From the NCBI GenBank assembly GCA_900315745.1, contig ONAG01000030.1, positions 7,207-47,390 of the forward strand: a stretch of 40,184 nucleotides of DNA. Reading direction: 5' to 3'. This DNA is from an uncultured Prevotellaceae bacterium (GTDB lineage: Bacteria; Bacteroidota; Bacteroidia; Bacteroidales; Bacteroidaceae). A program made the translations under genes and the position numbers. Numbering within the stretch: position 1 is the stretch's first letter; the number at the start of each line of letters is the position of its first letter. The notes below the pieces were generated by a model that did no database searches, was not told the DNA's origin, and saw only the letters and a list, made by a program, of their open reading frames with translations. Positions 1 to 8,593 of the stretch are shown piece after piece.

Positions 1-1058
1 TTGTGGCAGCAGCCACCGAGACAGCAGGCGAAGTGCTTGTCAACTTGGAAGCAGGTGCCGAATATACCATGAGCGCTCCCATCAACCGCAAGAACATCAC
101 CATCGCCGGTGTGGAAGGCAGCAACGCAAAAATCAAGTTGGCTGCTGGTGCATACTTCTCACCCAGCGCCAACCTCTCGCTGAAGAATGTTGACATCGAC
201 GCCTCTGCCCTTACCAACGCCGTCATCACACTGAACGCATCCCCAATTGCATCAAGCCTCAACAAGGAAGATGGATACTACATCATCAACAAGATTGAGA
301 TACAAAACTGCAACATCAGCGATGCCGACCAGATCATCAACGACAACGGTGTGAAATATTGCGTGGCAGACATGACCATCGACAACAGCATCATATCACT
401 CGCTGCAACAAAGAAGACCGTCATCGACTTCTCCGCCGCTGGTTACATCAACGACCTGACAGTGAAGAACAGCACCGTGTGGAGCAAAGGTGCTGGCGAA
501 CAGGACTACTTCGTGCGCTACAACAACGCAGGACGCTGCGACCGTGGTGGATTTGAGACAAACAGCATCAACTACATCAGCAACACGTTCTACAACGTAG
601 CCAAGAGCGGACAATGGGGCAACTACTCTGGATTTGCAGGTCGTGCCACCTCACTCTGGACAATGACAAAGAATATCTTCGTGGACTGCGGCAACGGACA
701 AGTGGCTCGCCGCTACTTGGGTGGACGTCAGAACCAGGCAACAGCCACATTCGACTACAACACTTATTGGTTCAATGGTGGCGCGGAAGATGCTTCCGGA
801 TATGACACCAGCAGCACCATCCTTGCCAGCGACCCCAACTTCAAGGATGCAGCAAACGCCGACTTCACTCCACAAGGCAACGACCAGCTGACCAACAAGA
901 CCGGCGACCCACGCTGGCTTGGCGCTGATGCCATCAACGACATCACCACCAACACTGAAGCCATCGACGCACCTGTCTATAACCTGTCTGGCCAGCGTGT
1001 CAGCCCAACAACCAAGGGCATCCTCATCAAGAATGGCAAGAAGTACATCAACAAATAA
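1..1058 (+). CDS. DUF4957/DUF5123-type secreted protein, 5' truncated by the window edge
   Basis: The frame is already open at the left edge, so only about 352 C-terminal residues are present and the signal peptide is not seen. The segment reads as right-handed beta-helix-like sequence, with motifs such as YFVRYNNAGRCDRGG, NIFVDCGNGQV and KTGDPRWLG. These recur almost unchanged in the next gene and are typical of the DUF4957/DUF5123 proteins of pectin loci, which are thought to bind pectic glycans at the cell surface. The last 30 residues (VYNLSGQRV, then KGILIKNGKKYINK) resemble a C-terminal type IX secretion or sorting tail. A strong terminator follows. The family call is from recognised motifs; a glycan-binding role is inferred, and weak lyase activity is not excluded. 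Confidence 0.8.
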   Translation, partial: VAAATETAGEVLVNLEAGAEYTMSAPINRKNITIAGVEGSNAKIKLAAGAYFSPSANLSLKNVDIDASALTNAVITLNASPIASSLNKEDGYYIINKIEIQNCNISDADQIINDNGVKYCVADMTIDNSIISLAATKKTVIDFSAAGYINDLTVKNSTVWSKGAGEQDYFVRYNNAGRCDRGGFETNSINYISNTFYNVAKSGQWGNYSGFAGRATSLWTMTKNIFVDCGNGQVARRYLGGRQNQATATFDYNTYWFNGGAEDASGYDTSSTILASDPNFKDAANADFTPQGNDQLTNKTGDPRWLGADAINDITTNTEAIDAPVYNLSGQRVSPTTKGILIKNGKKYINK

Positions 1059-1111
1059 CAAGCCATGAGCATGTGCCATCCACGACAAGATGACACGACA
1101 AGACATATTGC

Positions 1112-1150
1112 CGCCCCACTGCACACATTGCTGCAGTGGGGCGAATTTTT
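1112..1150 (+). terminator. Intrinsic terminator after the first gene
   Basis: A perfect 12-base-pair stem (1112-1123 with 1132-1143, CGCCCCACTGCA and its complement) with an 8-base loop is followed by AATTTTTAT. It lies between two paralogous genes on the same strand. No good TAnnTTTG promoter is visible between it and the next start at 1240. Confidence 0.85.
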
Positions 1151-1239
1151 ATCTTGCCATGATTACATCATGCAACAAAAAACGTCTTTTAACAAATATG
1201 GAATTCCAAAATATACATGTATAACTTAACAGCGCTATT

Positions 1240-2688
1240 ATGAACAAATTTTCATTTGTATCACGTAAAGGACTCTTCGCCCTTGCCGTGGTAGCTGCAG
1301 GAACATGGATGGTCACATCATGTGCCGACACCTACGACGGAGACGAAAAGTTCGAAAGCGACGTGAAAAACACCCAGTTGGCCTCACCCGCCGAGGGCGA
1401 CATCACCATCACGCCCAACACCGATGGCGACCAAATGACCATTACCTGGCCGGTGGTGCATGGTGCAGGAGGCTACGACGTGGCACTCTATGATTTAAGC
1501 GACGAAAGCAAACCATTAGAGAAAAAGGTGATCGACGGCTGTTCGCTGACCACAAGCAGGGAGGAAGACGTTAACTACAAACTCGAAATCCGCACTCTTG
1601 GCAACAGCAGTTTGAACAACACTGAAGCCCCCACTGCCACGGTGAAGCTCTTCAACTCTTTTGAAGCAGCCTACGCCGCCATACCCGAAGGAGACCTCAA
1701 CGCATGGTTTGCCGCCAACCCCATCCCAGAGGACTCCGTCGGCGTGAACCTGAACTACGACCTCACACCAGGCGGACACTACACGGTAAGCTCGCTTCTC
1801 GACTTCGGAAACAAGACCGTCACATTGCGCACCAGCAGCAAGGCAAACAACGCCACAATCACTTATGGAAGCCAAGGCGGACTGGCAACGAGCAGCGGAT
1901 TCAAGGCAAAATACATCACTTTTGAATGTGGAGGAAGCACACAGCCAGTGCTCGCACTGAGCGAGACACCCGACCCCGACAAGTTGGATGCCGACCACAA
2001 CAACCACTATCAGATTACCGACCCCATCAGTTTCCAAAACTGCTTGGTAAACAATGTGAACCGCACCTTCATGTACGACAACAAGGTGAAGTACTGCGTT
2101 AAAACTTTTTCCATCACCAACACATTTGTGAAATTCACTCCTGACGACAAGATGAGCAGCACTGCATATTTCCAAATATATGACGGAGGAGGTTTCATCA
2201 ACGACTTCACAGCCACCAATTGCACGTTTTGGGGAGCAACCAGCAACAAGGTGCAGTATTTCATAAGATACAACAACTCCGGACGCTGCGACCGTGCCGG
2301 CTACCTCACCAACTCCATCAACCTGAAAAGCTGCACGTTCTACAATATTGCAAAGGAGGGCCAGATGGCTAACCATAGCGGTTTCGATGGCAGGAACACT
2401 TCCAACTACGAAATCACCAACAACATCTTCGTAGATTGCGGAAGCGGACAAGTGCCACGCCGACTGACAGGACGCATCAGCACCAGTGCGGTGAACACCT
2501 TTGCGTACAACACCTATTGGTTTGATGGCGCGCCAGAAACGGAAGGCTTCAGCACCAACTCATACGACTTAAGCAACAACGCACTGCAAACCGACCCGGC
2601 ATTCGTGGACCCAGCCAACGGCAACTTCACTCCTACAGGAGCCGACCAAGTGGCACGAAAGACTGGTGACCCACGCTGGTGGAACTAA
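1240..2688 (+). CDS. DUF4957/DUF5123-type surface lipoprotein, fibronectin-like N-terminus
   Basis: A 482-residue protein with a lipoprotein signal ending in the lipobox MVTSC (Cys28), followed by an acidic stretch (ADTYDGDE) of the kind that sends lipoproteins to the outer surface in Bacteroidetes. Residues about 40-135 look like a fibronectin type III fold. About 170-300 match the DUF4957 type, and about 310-480 the DUF5123 type, ending in KTGDPRWWN. The C-terminal half is clearly paralogous to the preceding gene (FIRYNNSGRCDRAGY, NIFVDCGSGQVPRR), but this copy lacks the sorting tail and is instead lipid-anchored. Only 34 bases separate it from the SusC start, so it is probably co-transcribed with the SusCD pair as its accessory glycan-binding protein. 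Binding is inferred from context. Confidence 0.85.
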   Translation: MNKFSFVSRKGLFALAVVAAGTWMVTSCADTYDGDEKFESDVKNTQLASPAEGDITITPNTDGDQMTITWPVVHGAGGYDVALYDLSDESKPLEKKVIDGCSLTTSREEDVNYKLEIRTLGNSSLNNTEAPTATVKLFNSFEAAYAAIPEGDLNAWFAANPIPEDSVGVNLNYDLTPGGHYTVSSLLDFGNKTVTLRTSSKANNATITYGSQGGLATSSGFKAKYITFECGGSTQPVLALSETPDPDKLDADHNNHYQITDPISFQNCLVNNVNRTFMYDNKVKYCVKTFSITNTFVKFTPDDKMSSTAYFQIYDGGGFINDFTATNCTFWGATSNKVQYFIRYNNSGRCDRAGYLTNSINLKSCTFYNIAKEGQMANHSGFDGRNTSNYEITNNIFVDCGSGQVPRRLTGRISTSAVNTFAYNTYWFDGAPETEGFSTNSYDLSNNALQTDPAFVDPANGNFTPTGADQVARKTGDPRWWN

Positions 2689-2722
2689 ACAAAACTATGT
2701 AGAACAAAAAATCACACAAGAT

Positions 2723-5700
2723 ATGAAAAGAAAACTCATCATCAGTTTTTGCATGGGTGCGGCGCTGCTACTATCACCATTGGAGACATTGGCACAGGGG
2801 CAGACAGTGAAAGGCACCGTGCTTGATGAAAACGGCGAACCTATCATCGGTGCCACAATCCTTGTCGCCGGCGAGAAAGGCGGCGGCACCATCACCGACC
2901 TTGACGGCAACTATGAAATACAAGTGCCTGCCGACTCCAAGATCACTGTTTCCTACTTAGGATATATCACACAGACAGTGAAGCCTGGTGGCGTGATACA
3001 CATGGCAGAAGACAACCAAAGTCTCGAAGAAGTTGTGGTGGTGGGCTACGGCACACAGAAGATGAAGAATGTGACAGGTGCCGTGGAAACCATCTCACCC
3101 AAAGACATCCAAGATCTCTCTGTGGGTAGCCTTGGAGATGCTCTCGTAGGAATGTTCAACGGCGTTAGCGTGAACGCCGGCGGATATCGTCCCGGACAAA
3201 GCCCTTCACTCAACATACGTCAGAGCGACGTGCTCGCAAGTTCCACGACACCCGGTTCGACGCGAGGCGGCGACCCCAACCCTTCACCGCTCTATGTCAT
3301 CGATGGTTTCATCTCAACTGAGGAAGCCTTCAACAACCTTGATGTCAGCGAAGTGGAGAGCATCACCGTGCTGAAGGATGCTTCGGCTGCCGTGTATGGC
3401 GCACGTGCTGCATACGGTGTCGTACTCGTGAAGACCAAGCAAGGTGAGAACAGCGCACCAAAAATAAGCTACTCAGGACAGTTTGGATGGACCGACGCTC
3501 TCTACACACCCAAGATGCTCAATTCGTATGAATACATGAAGGTGTTCAATACCATTCGCGCCGCAAACACTTCAACGCAAGAAAACATCGAAATGCGCAC
3601 GCAGCTCTTCCAGGCAGACGAGATGGAGGCTGCCCGCAACCTCAACTACGACCTGCTCGACAAGGAATGGAAGGCCGCGCTGACACAACGCCACAACATC
3701 AGCATCGATGGTGGCAATGACAAAGCCACCTATTTCGCCGGTGTGTCATACTATACCCAGGACGGTAACATCGGACGCCTCGACTATGACCGCTGGAACT
3801 TCCGTGCCGGCATCAACGCCAACATCGGCAAGTACGTGAAGACGGCACTCCAAGTGAGCGGCGACTGGGGAGAGCGCAACAACTCCACCACACCGCAAGG
3901 TGGCGGCACAGACTACGACTACAGATGGCTGATGACACACCTGCGCTTCGTGCCCGACTATGTGGGTGGTTATCCTCTCGTCTATAGCGGAATGGAAAAC
4001 GGCATACCCACCAGCGCCACTCAACTCTATAACTTCGCCGCCGTGCAAAACCACAGCGACAACTTGCAAGACCAGTCGAACAACCTGAACATCAACGGAA
4101 GCATACAATTCGACTTCGACTGGATAAAGCCTCTCAAGGGACTGTCTGCCAAAGTGTCGTACTCCAAATCTATCAGCAACAGCAAAACCAACACAGTGCA
4201 GACCATACAGGACGTCTATCGCATGACATCACGCACCGGTTCGGGCAACCACCTCTACACGGGTGAAGGAGCTGTATATGATGACAACACTATGGGCGTG
4301 CTCCGTCTGGTGAGCAATGGTGGATTGCTAAGTCGTAGCATGGGACGTGGCGACAGTTACCAATTCAACTTCGTGCTGCAATACGCACGGCAATTTGGAC
4401 TGCACGACGTAAGCGGACTTGTGACACTTGAGAAGACAGAAGCATGGAATGAAAATCTCTATGGCAGCATCACCGACCTCATTGCATACCAAGACGGACA
4501 ATCGAGCTCTGGTACAGGTGACAAGGACGTGTCGTTCAACCGTGCAGAGAGCGGCATGCTCTCTTACGTTGGCCGTTTCAACTATGCATACGCCAGCAAA
4601 TACCTCTTCGAGTTCCTCTTCCGTGCCGACGCCTCCACAAAGTTCGCTCCCAAAAACTATTGGGGCAAGTTCCCGTCAATCAGTGCCGGCTGGGTGATAT
4701 CCGAAGAAAGCTGGTTCCAGAACAACGTGAAATGGGTGGACTTCCTCAAGATTCGTGCCTCATGGGGCTTGATGGGTCGCGACAACATACGTGCCTGGCT
4801 GTGGACACAGCTGTATGAGCGCAACGCCGCCAAGGGTGCCATCTTCGGCAGCAATGGATTGAACAGCGATGTGGGCTACGCCCTCGTGATGCCCAAAGCA
4901 GGTGTGAACTCCGACGTACACTGGGACAAGACCTACAAGACCAACATCGGTATCGACGCACACTTCCTGCGCAACCGCCTGACATTCGACTTCAACTTCT
5001 ACTACGACCGTGGCCGCGAACTTTTCGCCACACGCACCGGAACATCCATGTTCCCCACCACCGTAGGCACCCAGGCAACACCTGAGAACTACGGCGAATT
5101 AGACGCTTGGGGATGGGAGTTGAACGTAGGCTGGCGCGACAAGATAGGCAAAGACATCAACTATTGGCTCAAGCTCTCCACAGGCTTCAGAGACAACAAG
5201 ATGCTGAAGACCAACTTCCAAGTCATACCAGAATATGGAGACATGGTTTACGGTGAGCGCACCGACCGTGGTGTGTGGGGCTTCAAGTGCCTCGGCATGT
5301 TCCGTAGTTACCAAGACATTGAGGAATATTTCGACCGCTACGGCATCACCGAATACCTTGGCATGACAAAGAGCGAAGTACGACCAGGCATGTTGATTTA
5401 TGAAGACATCCAAGGCGACAACAACGGTGACGGCACCTATGGCCCGCGCGATGGCAAGGTGACTGCCGGCAACGACTTCATCCGCCTGTCGGAATACTCA
5501 AGCAACCCCTATGGTTGCACACTTAACCTTGGTGGCAGTTACAAGAGTTTCTCAATACAGGCACAACTCAGTGCCGGTTGGGGTGCCAAGATGCTGGTGG
5601 GCACCGACTTCCGCAGTGCGGCATTCAAGAACTCGTCTGGCGGCAATGGCTATGAATTCGACAACATGCCATCTGCATTCAGCGACATGTTCAACTACGA

Positions 5701-6034
5701 GGACATCTACGATGCCTCGGGACACGTTACAGTGCCAGCCAACCTGACAGCCTGGATGCCCAACATGCGCTACACCACCAACGCCCAGGCATCATCGTTC
5801 TGGCTCATCGACGCCACCACGGTCACCCTGCGCAACGTCACTGTAGCCTACACCCTGCCAAGCTCATTAGTGAAACTCGCCGGCATCAGCAGAGTGCGAC
5901 TAAACCTCACCGTGCAGAATGCCTTCAACTTCATCAACAACTACCCCGACAAGAGTTGGGCATCATGGGCCGGAAGCTATGGTCGCTATCCCAACTTGCG
6001 CAAAATCACAATGGGTGTCAATGTCTCGTTCTAA
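2723..6034 (+). CDS. SusC-type TonB-dependent outer-membrane receptor
   Basis: A 1103-residue SusC/RagA-type transporter that imports oligosaccharides across the outer membrane using TonB energy. After a signal peptide ending near LETLAQGQ comes a carboxypeptidase-regulatory-like domain (VKGTVLDENGEPIIGATI). The TonB box region follows (SLEEVVVVGYGTQK), then the plug with SPLYVIDGF and VESITVLKDASAAVYG, and a long barrel ending in GVNVSF. The start at 2723 is chosen over an in-frame ATG at 2666 because the latter overlaps the upstream gene and would add 19 residues before a normal signal peptide. The SusD gene follows 18 bases downstream. The neighbouring PL11 lyase suggests pectic, probably rhamnogalacturonan-derived, oligosaccharides as cargo; this substrate is inferred. 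Confidence 0.95.
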   Translation: MKRKLIISFCMGAALLLSPLETLAQGQTVKGTVLDENGEPIIGATILVAGEKGGGTITDLDGNYEIQVPADSKITVSYLGYITQTVKPGGVIHMAEDNQSLEEVVVVGYGTQKMKNVTGAVETISPKDIQDLSVGSLGDALVGMFNGVSVNAGGYRPGQSPSLNIRQSDVLASSTTPGSTRGGDPNPSPLYVIDGFISTEEAFNNLDVSEVESITVLKDASAAVYGARAAYGVVLVKTKQGENSAPKISYSGQFGWTDALYTPKMLNSYEYMKVFNTIRAANTSTQENIEMRTQLFQADEMEAARNLNYDLLDKEWKAALTQRHNISIDGGNDKATYFAGVSYYTQDGNIGRLDYDRWNFRAGINANIGKYVKTALQVSGDWGERNNSTTPQGGGTDYDYRWLMTHLRFVPDYVGGYPLVYSGMENGIPTSATQLYNFAAVQNHSDNLQDQSNNLNINGSIQFDFDWIKPLKGLSAKVSYSKSISNSKTNTVQTIQDVYRMTSRTGSGNHLYTGEGAVYDDNTMGVLRLVSNGGLLSRSMGRGDSYQFNFVLQYARQFGLHDVSGLVTLEKTEAWNENLYGSITDLIAYQDGQSSSGTGDKDVSFNRAESGMLSYVGRFNYAYASKYLFEFLFRADASTKFAPKNYWGKFPSISAGWVISEESWFQNNVKWVDFLKIRASWGLMGRDNIRAWLWTQLYERNAAKGAIFGSNGLNSDVGYALVMPKAGVNSDVHWDKTYKTNIGIDAHFLRNRLTFDFNFYYDRGRELFATRTGTSMFPTTVGTQATPENYGELDAWGWELNVGWRDKIGKDINYWLKLSTGFRDNKMLKTNFQVIPEYGDMVYGERTDRGVWGFKCLGMFRSYQDIEEYFDRYGITEYLGMTKSEVRPGMLIYEDIQGDNNGDGTYGPRDGKVTAGNDFIRLSEYSSNPYGCTLNLGGSYKSFSIQAQLSAGWGAKMLVGTDFRSAAFKNSSGGNGYEFDNMPSAFSDMFNYEDIYDASGHVTVPANLTAWMPNMRYTTNAQASSFWLIDATTVTLRNVTVAYTLPSSLVKLAGISRVRLNLTVQNAFNFINNYPDKSWASWAGSYGRYPNLRKITMGVNVSF

Positions 6035-6052
6035 CTTAAAAGGATTATCAAG

Positions 6053-8299
6053 ATGAACAACTACAATATAATCAGGACTGCCCTCGTGCTGGGAGCCATA
6101 GGCATGGGGATGGCCTCGTGCAGCGACGAATTCCTGAAAGAGAAGAAGAATTACGGCAACTTCAACCAGACAACGGCGTACAGCAATTACAATGGTGCCC
6201 TGGAACGTGTGAACAACCTCTATTTTTGGATGTTGCCCACCTCTGACGGAGGCGACGGCAACGGCACCAACAAGCCCAACGACTGGACGTCTGTCGGAAA
6301 CCCCGACAAATGGTCGAAAAGCACTGACGAATATGGTGGATTCTCCATCTTCGTTGACCCTAATAATGAAATCACATACAATTTCAGTGGTTCCAACTTC
6401 GATTTCTTCTATGTGGCAAACGACGTTTACAGCCCTTGGGGACATATCCGAAACTGCAACGACGTTATAGAGAACGTGCAGAAAGCCAACCTCACCGAAG
6501 AAGAGAAGAACACGCTGCTTGGACAAGCTTATTTCTTCCGAGGGTACATGTACTACCACCTCGTCACCATCTATGGCGGCGTGCCCATCATCGACCATGT
6601 GCAAGACCCCATCCTCGGCAACGATGGCGATGGCACCGACCTCATCGTGCCCCGCAAGACCACCAAGGAATGTGTTGACTTCATCTGCCAGGACTTTGAA
6701 CGTGCAGCCCAGATGCTGCCCGCCCGCTGGCAGAACGAAGCTCAAGACTTCGGCAGGGTGACATCGGGTCTCGCCCAGGCCATGCTTGGCAAGATGCTCC
6801 TTTATTATGCCAGTCCTGTGTTCAACCGCGCCGACGACATGAGTCGCTGGGAGGCAGCATACACAGCCAACAAGGCAGCCCTCGACAAGTTGAAGGCTGG
6901 CGGCTTTGGTCTGGCATACGCAGGAAATGGCGGCGAGAAGAACGCAGCCAACTGGGCAAAGATGTGGATGGACTACACAGGCAGCGACGGAAGCGTGAAC
7001 GAAGCAGTATTCATCACCCTGCACAACACCAAAGACAATGTCTCCGGTCAGCCCGACTATGGCAAATACAACCGCTGGGAGCACAGCATCCGCCCGAAGA
7101 ACACCAACGGCGGCGGTGGCTACACACCAACAGCAGAGATGGTGGACCTCTTCCCCATGGCAGACGGACTGCGCCCTGGAGAGAGCAGCATACCATACGA
7201 CAAGCTCAACTTCTGGCTGAATCGCGACCCGAGATTCTACCGCACTTTCGCCTTCCCTGGCGTGGAATGGCAATGGAGCGAAGGCGGCGTAAGCCTCTCC
7301 GACCCATCACTCATCGGCATCATCCCCACCGATGTATATACCACAGGACGCAAATATGCCCTTTGGAGCTACATGTGGAACGACAACGAGGATGACCTGG
7401 AGAAAGTGACCACTTCAAGTGGCTATTGGGCAGAACTGCTCACCCAGACTACCGACAAGGCAAGCAGCCACTCCATCTACGTGCGCAAGCGCACCGATGA
7501 CTTGCACCTGCACACCACTCCTTTCTATGAGTACATCAACAGCCAGAGCAACCCGAAGGGCTTCATGAAGAACGCGGCTCCACTGCTCGCCATGCGCTAT
7601 GCCGAAGTACTGCTCAACTTCGCCGAGGCTGCTTGCGGTGCCGGCCACTATGACGAAGCAGTGCAAGCCTTGCAGCAGATTCGCGCACGTGTGGGATACA
7701 CCGCAGCCAACAACTACGGACTACCCTCCGGAATCAATGGCGACCGTGCCAAACTCTTCAACACCATTCTTTACGAACGTCAGGTGGAACTGGCATACGA
7801 AGGCAACCGTTATGGCGACATGCACCGATGGATGCTCTTCGATGGTGGTGTGGGGCAAGGCAACATCAAATCGACATGGGCTTTGACTGGATTCAGTGGC
7901 AACACATGCAACTACCTCGGCGTGAAACCGCTCAACGGCACCAAGCGCCACCAGATAGTGCTCTACTGCCTTGACGCATCCACCACCGACCCGACAGAAG
8001 GCAACCGTCCCGCCCCGATAACCCTCGACGAGGACATGACACGCACGGGCAGCAACTACAACGACAACAAGGTAAGGGAGTTGGCAGAATTCTATGATAT
8101 ATTCTTGGGACGAAAGGATGTGAACCTCGACGGCAACGACGACGCTCTCACCATCCAATACCGACCCACATACTATTTCCTCGGACTACGCCAGAACGCC
8201 ATGCAGACCAACCCGACACTGCACCAGACAGTGGGATGGCACGACTTGGGAAGGAATGCTGATGGTCTGTTCGACCCACTTGCCGACACACTACCCTAA
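6053..8299 (+). CDS. SusD/RagB-type glycan-binding lipoprotein
   Basis: A 748-residue lipoprotein (lipobox GMGMASC, Cys23) that forms the lid of the SusC barrel. Typical SusD features are visible: an N-terminal stretch with repeated aromatic residues, LTEEEKNTLLGQAYFFRGYM followed by YYHLVTIYGGVPI in the TPR-like part, and LLAMRYAEVLLNFAEAACGA with the helical repeat. The C-terminal part carries ILYERQVELAYEGNRYGDMHRW. It is longer than most family members (about 500-650 residues). It follows SusC by 18 bases, so both are surely one transcript. A hairpin about 40 bases after the stop probably ends the operon. Confidence 0.95.
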   Translation: MNNYNIIRTALVLGAIGMGMASCSDEFLKEKKNYGNFNQTTAYSNYNGALERVNNLYFWMLPTSDGGDGNGTNKPNDWTSVGNPDKWSKSTDEYGGFSIFVDPNNEITYNFSGSNFDFFYVANDVYSPWGHIRNCNDVIENVQKANLTEEEKNTLLGQAYFFRGYMYYHLVTIYGGVPIIDHVQDPILGNDGDGTDLIVPRKTTKECVDFICQDFERAAQMLPARWQNEAQDFGRVTSGLAQAMLGKMLLYYASPVFNRADDMSRWEAAYTANKAALDKLKAGGFGLAYAGNGGEKNAANWAKMWMDYTGSDGSVNEAVFITLHNTKDNVSGQPDYGKYNRWEHSIRPKNTNGGGGYTPTAEMVDLFPMADGLRPGESSIPYDKLNFWLNRDPRFYRTFAFPGVEWQWSEGGVSLSDPSLIGIIPTDVYTTGRKYALWSYMWNDNEDDLEKVTTSSGYWAELLTQTTDKASSHSIYVRKRTDDLHLHTTPFYEYINSQSNPKGFMKNAAPLLAMRYAEVLLNFAEAACGAGHYDEAVQALQQIRARVGYTAANNYGLPSGINGDRAKLFNTILYERQVELAYEGNRYGDMHRWMLFDGGVGQGNIKSTWALTGFSGNTCNYLGVKPLNGTKRHQIVLYCLDASTTDPTEGNRPAPITLDEDMTRTGSNYNDNKVRELAEFYDIFLGRKDVNLDGNDDALTIQYRPTYYFLGLRQNAMQTNPTLHQTVGWHDLGRNADGLFDPLADTLP

Positions 8300-8335
8300 A
8301 AGTCGCCATACTTTTTCTAAAAAGACACTATCATA

Positions 8336-8380
8336 ACCTTGCCCGGAGAAAGGATTCCGCACCTTTCCTCCGGGCAAGGT
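8336..8380 (+). terminator. Terminator-like hairpin after the SusD gene
   Basis: A long inverted repeat: ACCTTGCCCGGAG pairs perfectly with CTCCGGGCAAGGT, extended inward by AAAGG/CCTTT with small bulges. The T tract after it is weak (ATTTG), so it could also protect the mRNA end. A new promoter lies about 75 bases downstream. Confidence 0.7.
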
Positions 8381-8454
8381 ATTTGAAAAACACAGGCTTA
8401 AGAAGCACGTCATGTCTCTTTTTGGTTGTTTATAATCAACTTTTTCCCATTATC

Positions 8455-8486
8455 TTTCTTGTTTTTGCCAATTATGGTTACCTTTG
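8455..8486 (+). promoter_or_regulatory. Bacteroidetes-type promoter for the PL11 lyase gene
   Basis: TTTC (8455-8458), a 20-base spacer, then TACCTTTG (8479-8486) match the -33/-7 promoter of Bacteroidetes. Transcription would begin near 8492, giving an A-rich leader of about 100 bases before the start at 8594. Confidence 0.6.
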
Positions 8487-8593
8487 CAAACCAACATTCA
8501 AAACAACGACTAAAACAAACTTTTAGGCAAAGACTCCAAAAAGGTCTGAACAAAACAAAAAACACATCACGAACCTAAAAAAACAATCATAAT

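Noticed and set aside
1516-2451. Minus-strand frame of 311 codons inside the DUF5123 lipoprotein gene
   Set aside because: Antisense shadow, rich in Val, Cys and Ala with no protein-like pattern.
5963-7273. Long minus-strand open frame (436 codons) opposite the end of SusC and the start of SusD
   Set aside because: It is antisense to two certain genes; the protein has no recognisable domain and arises from their codon bias.
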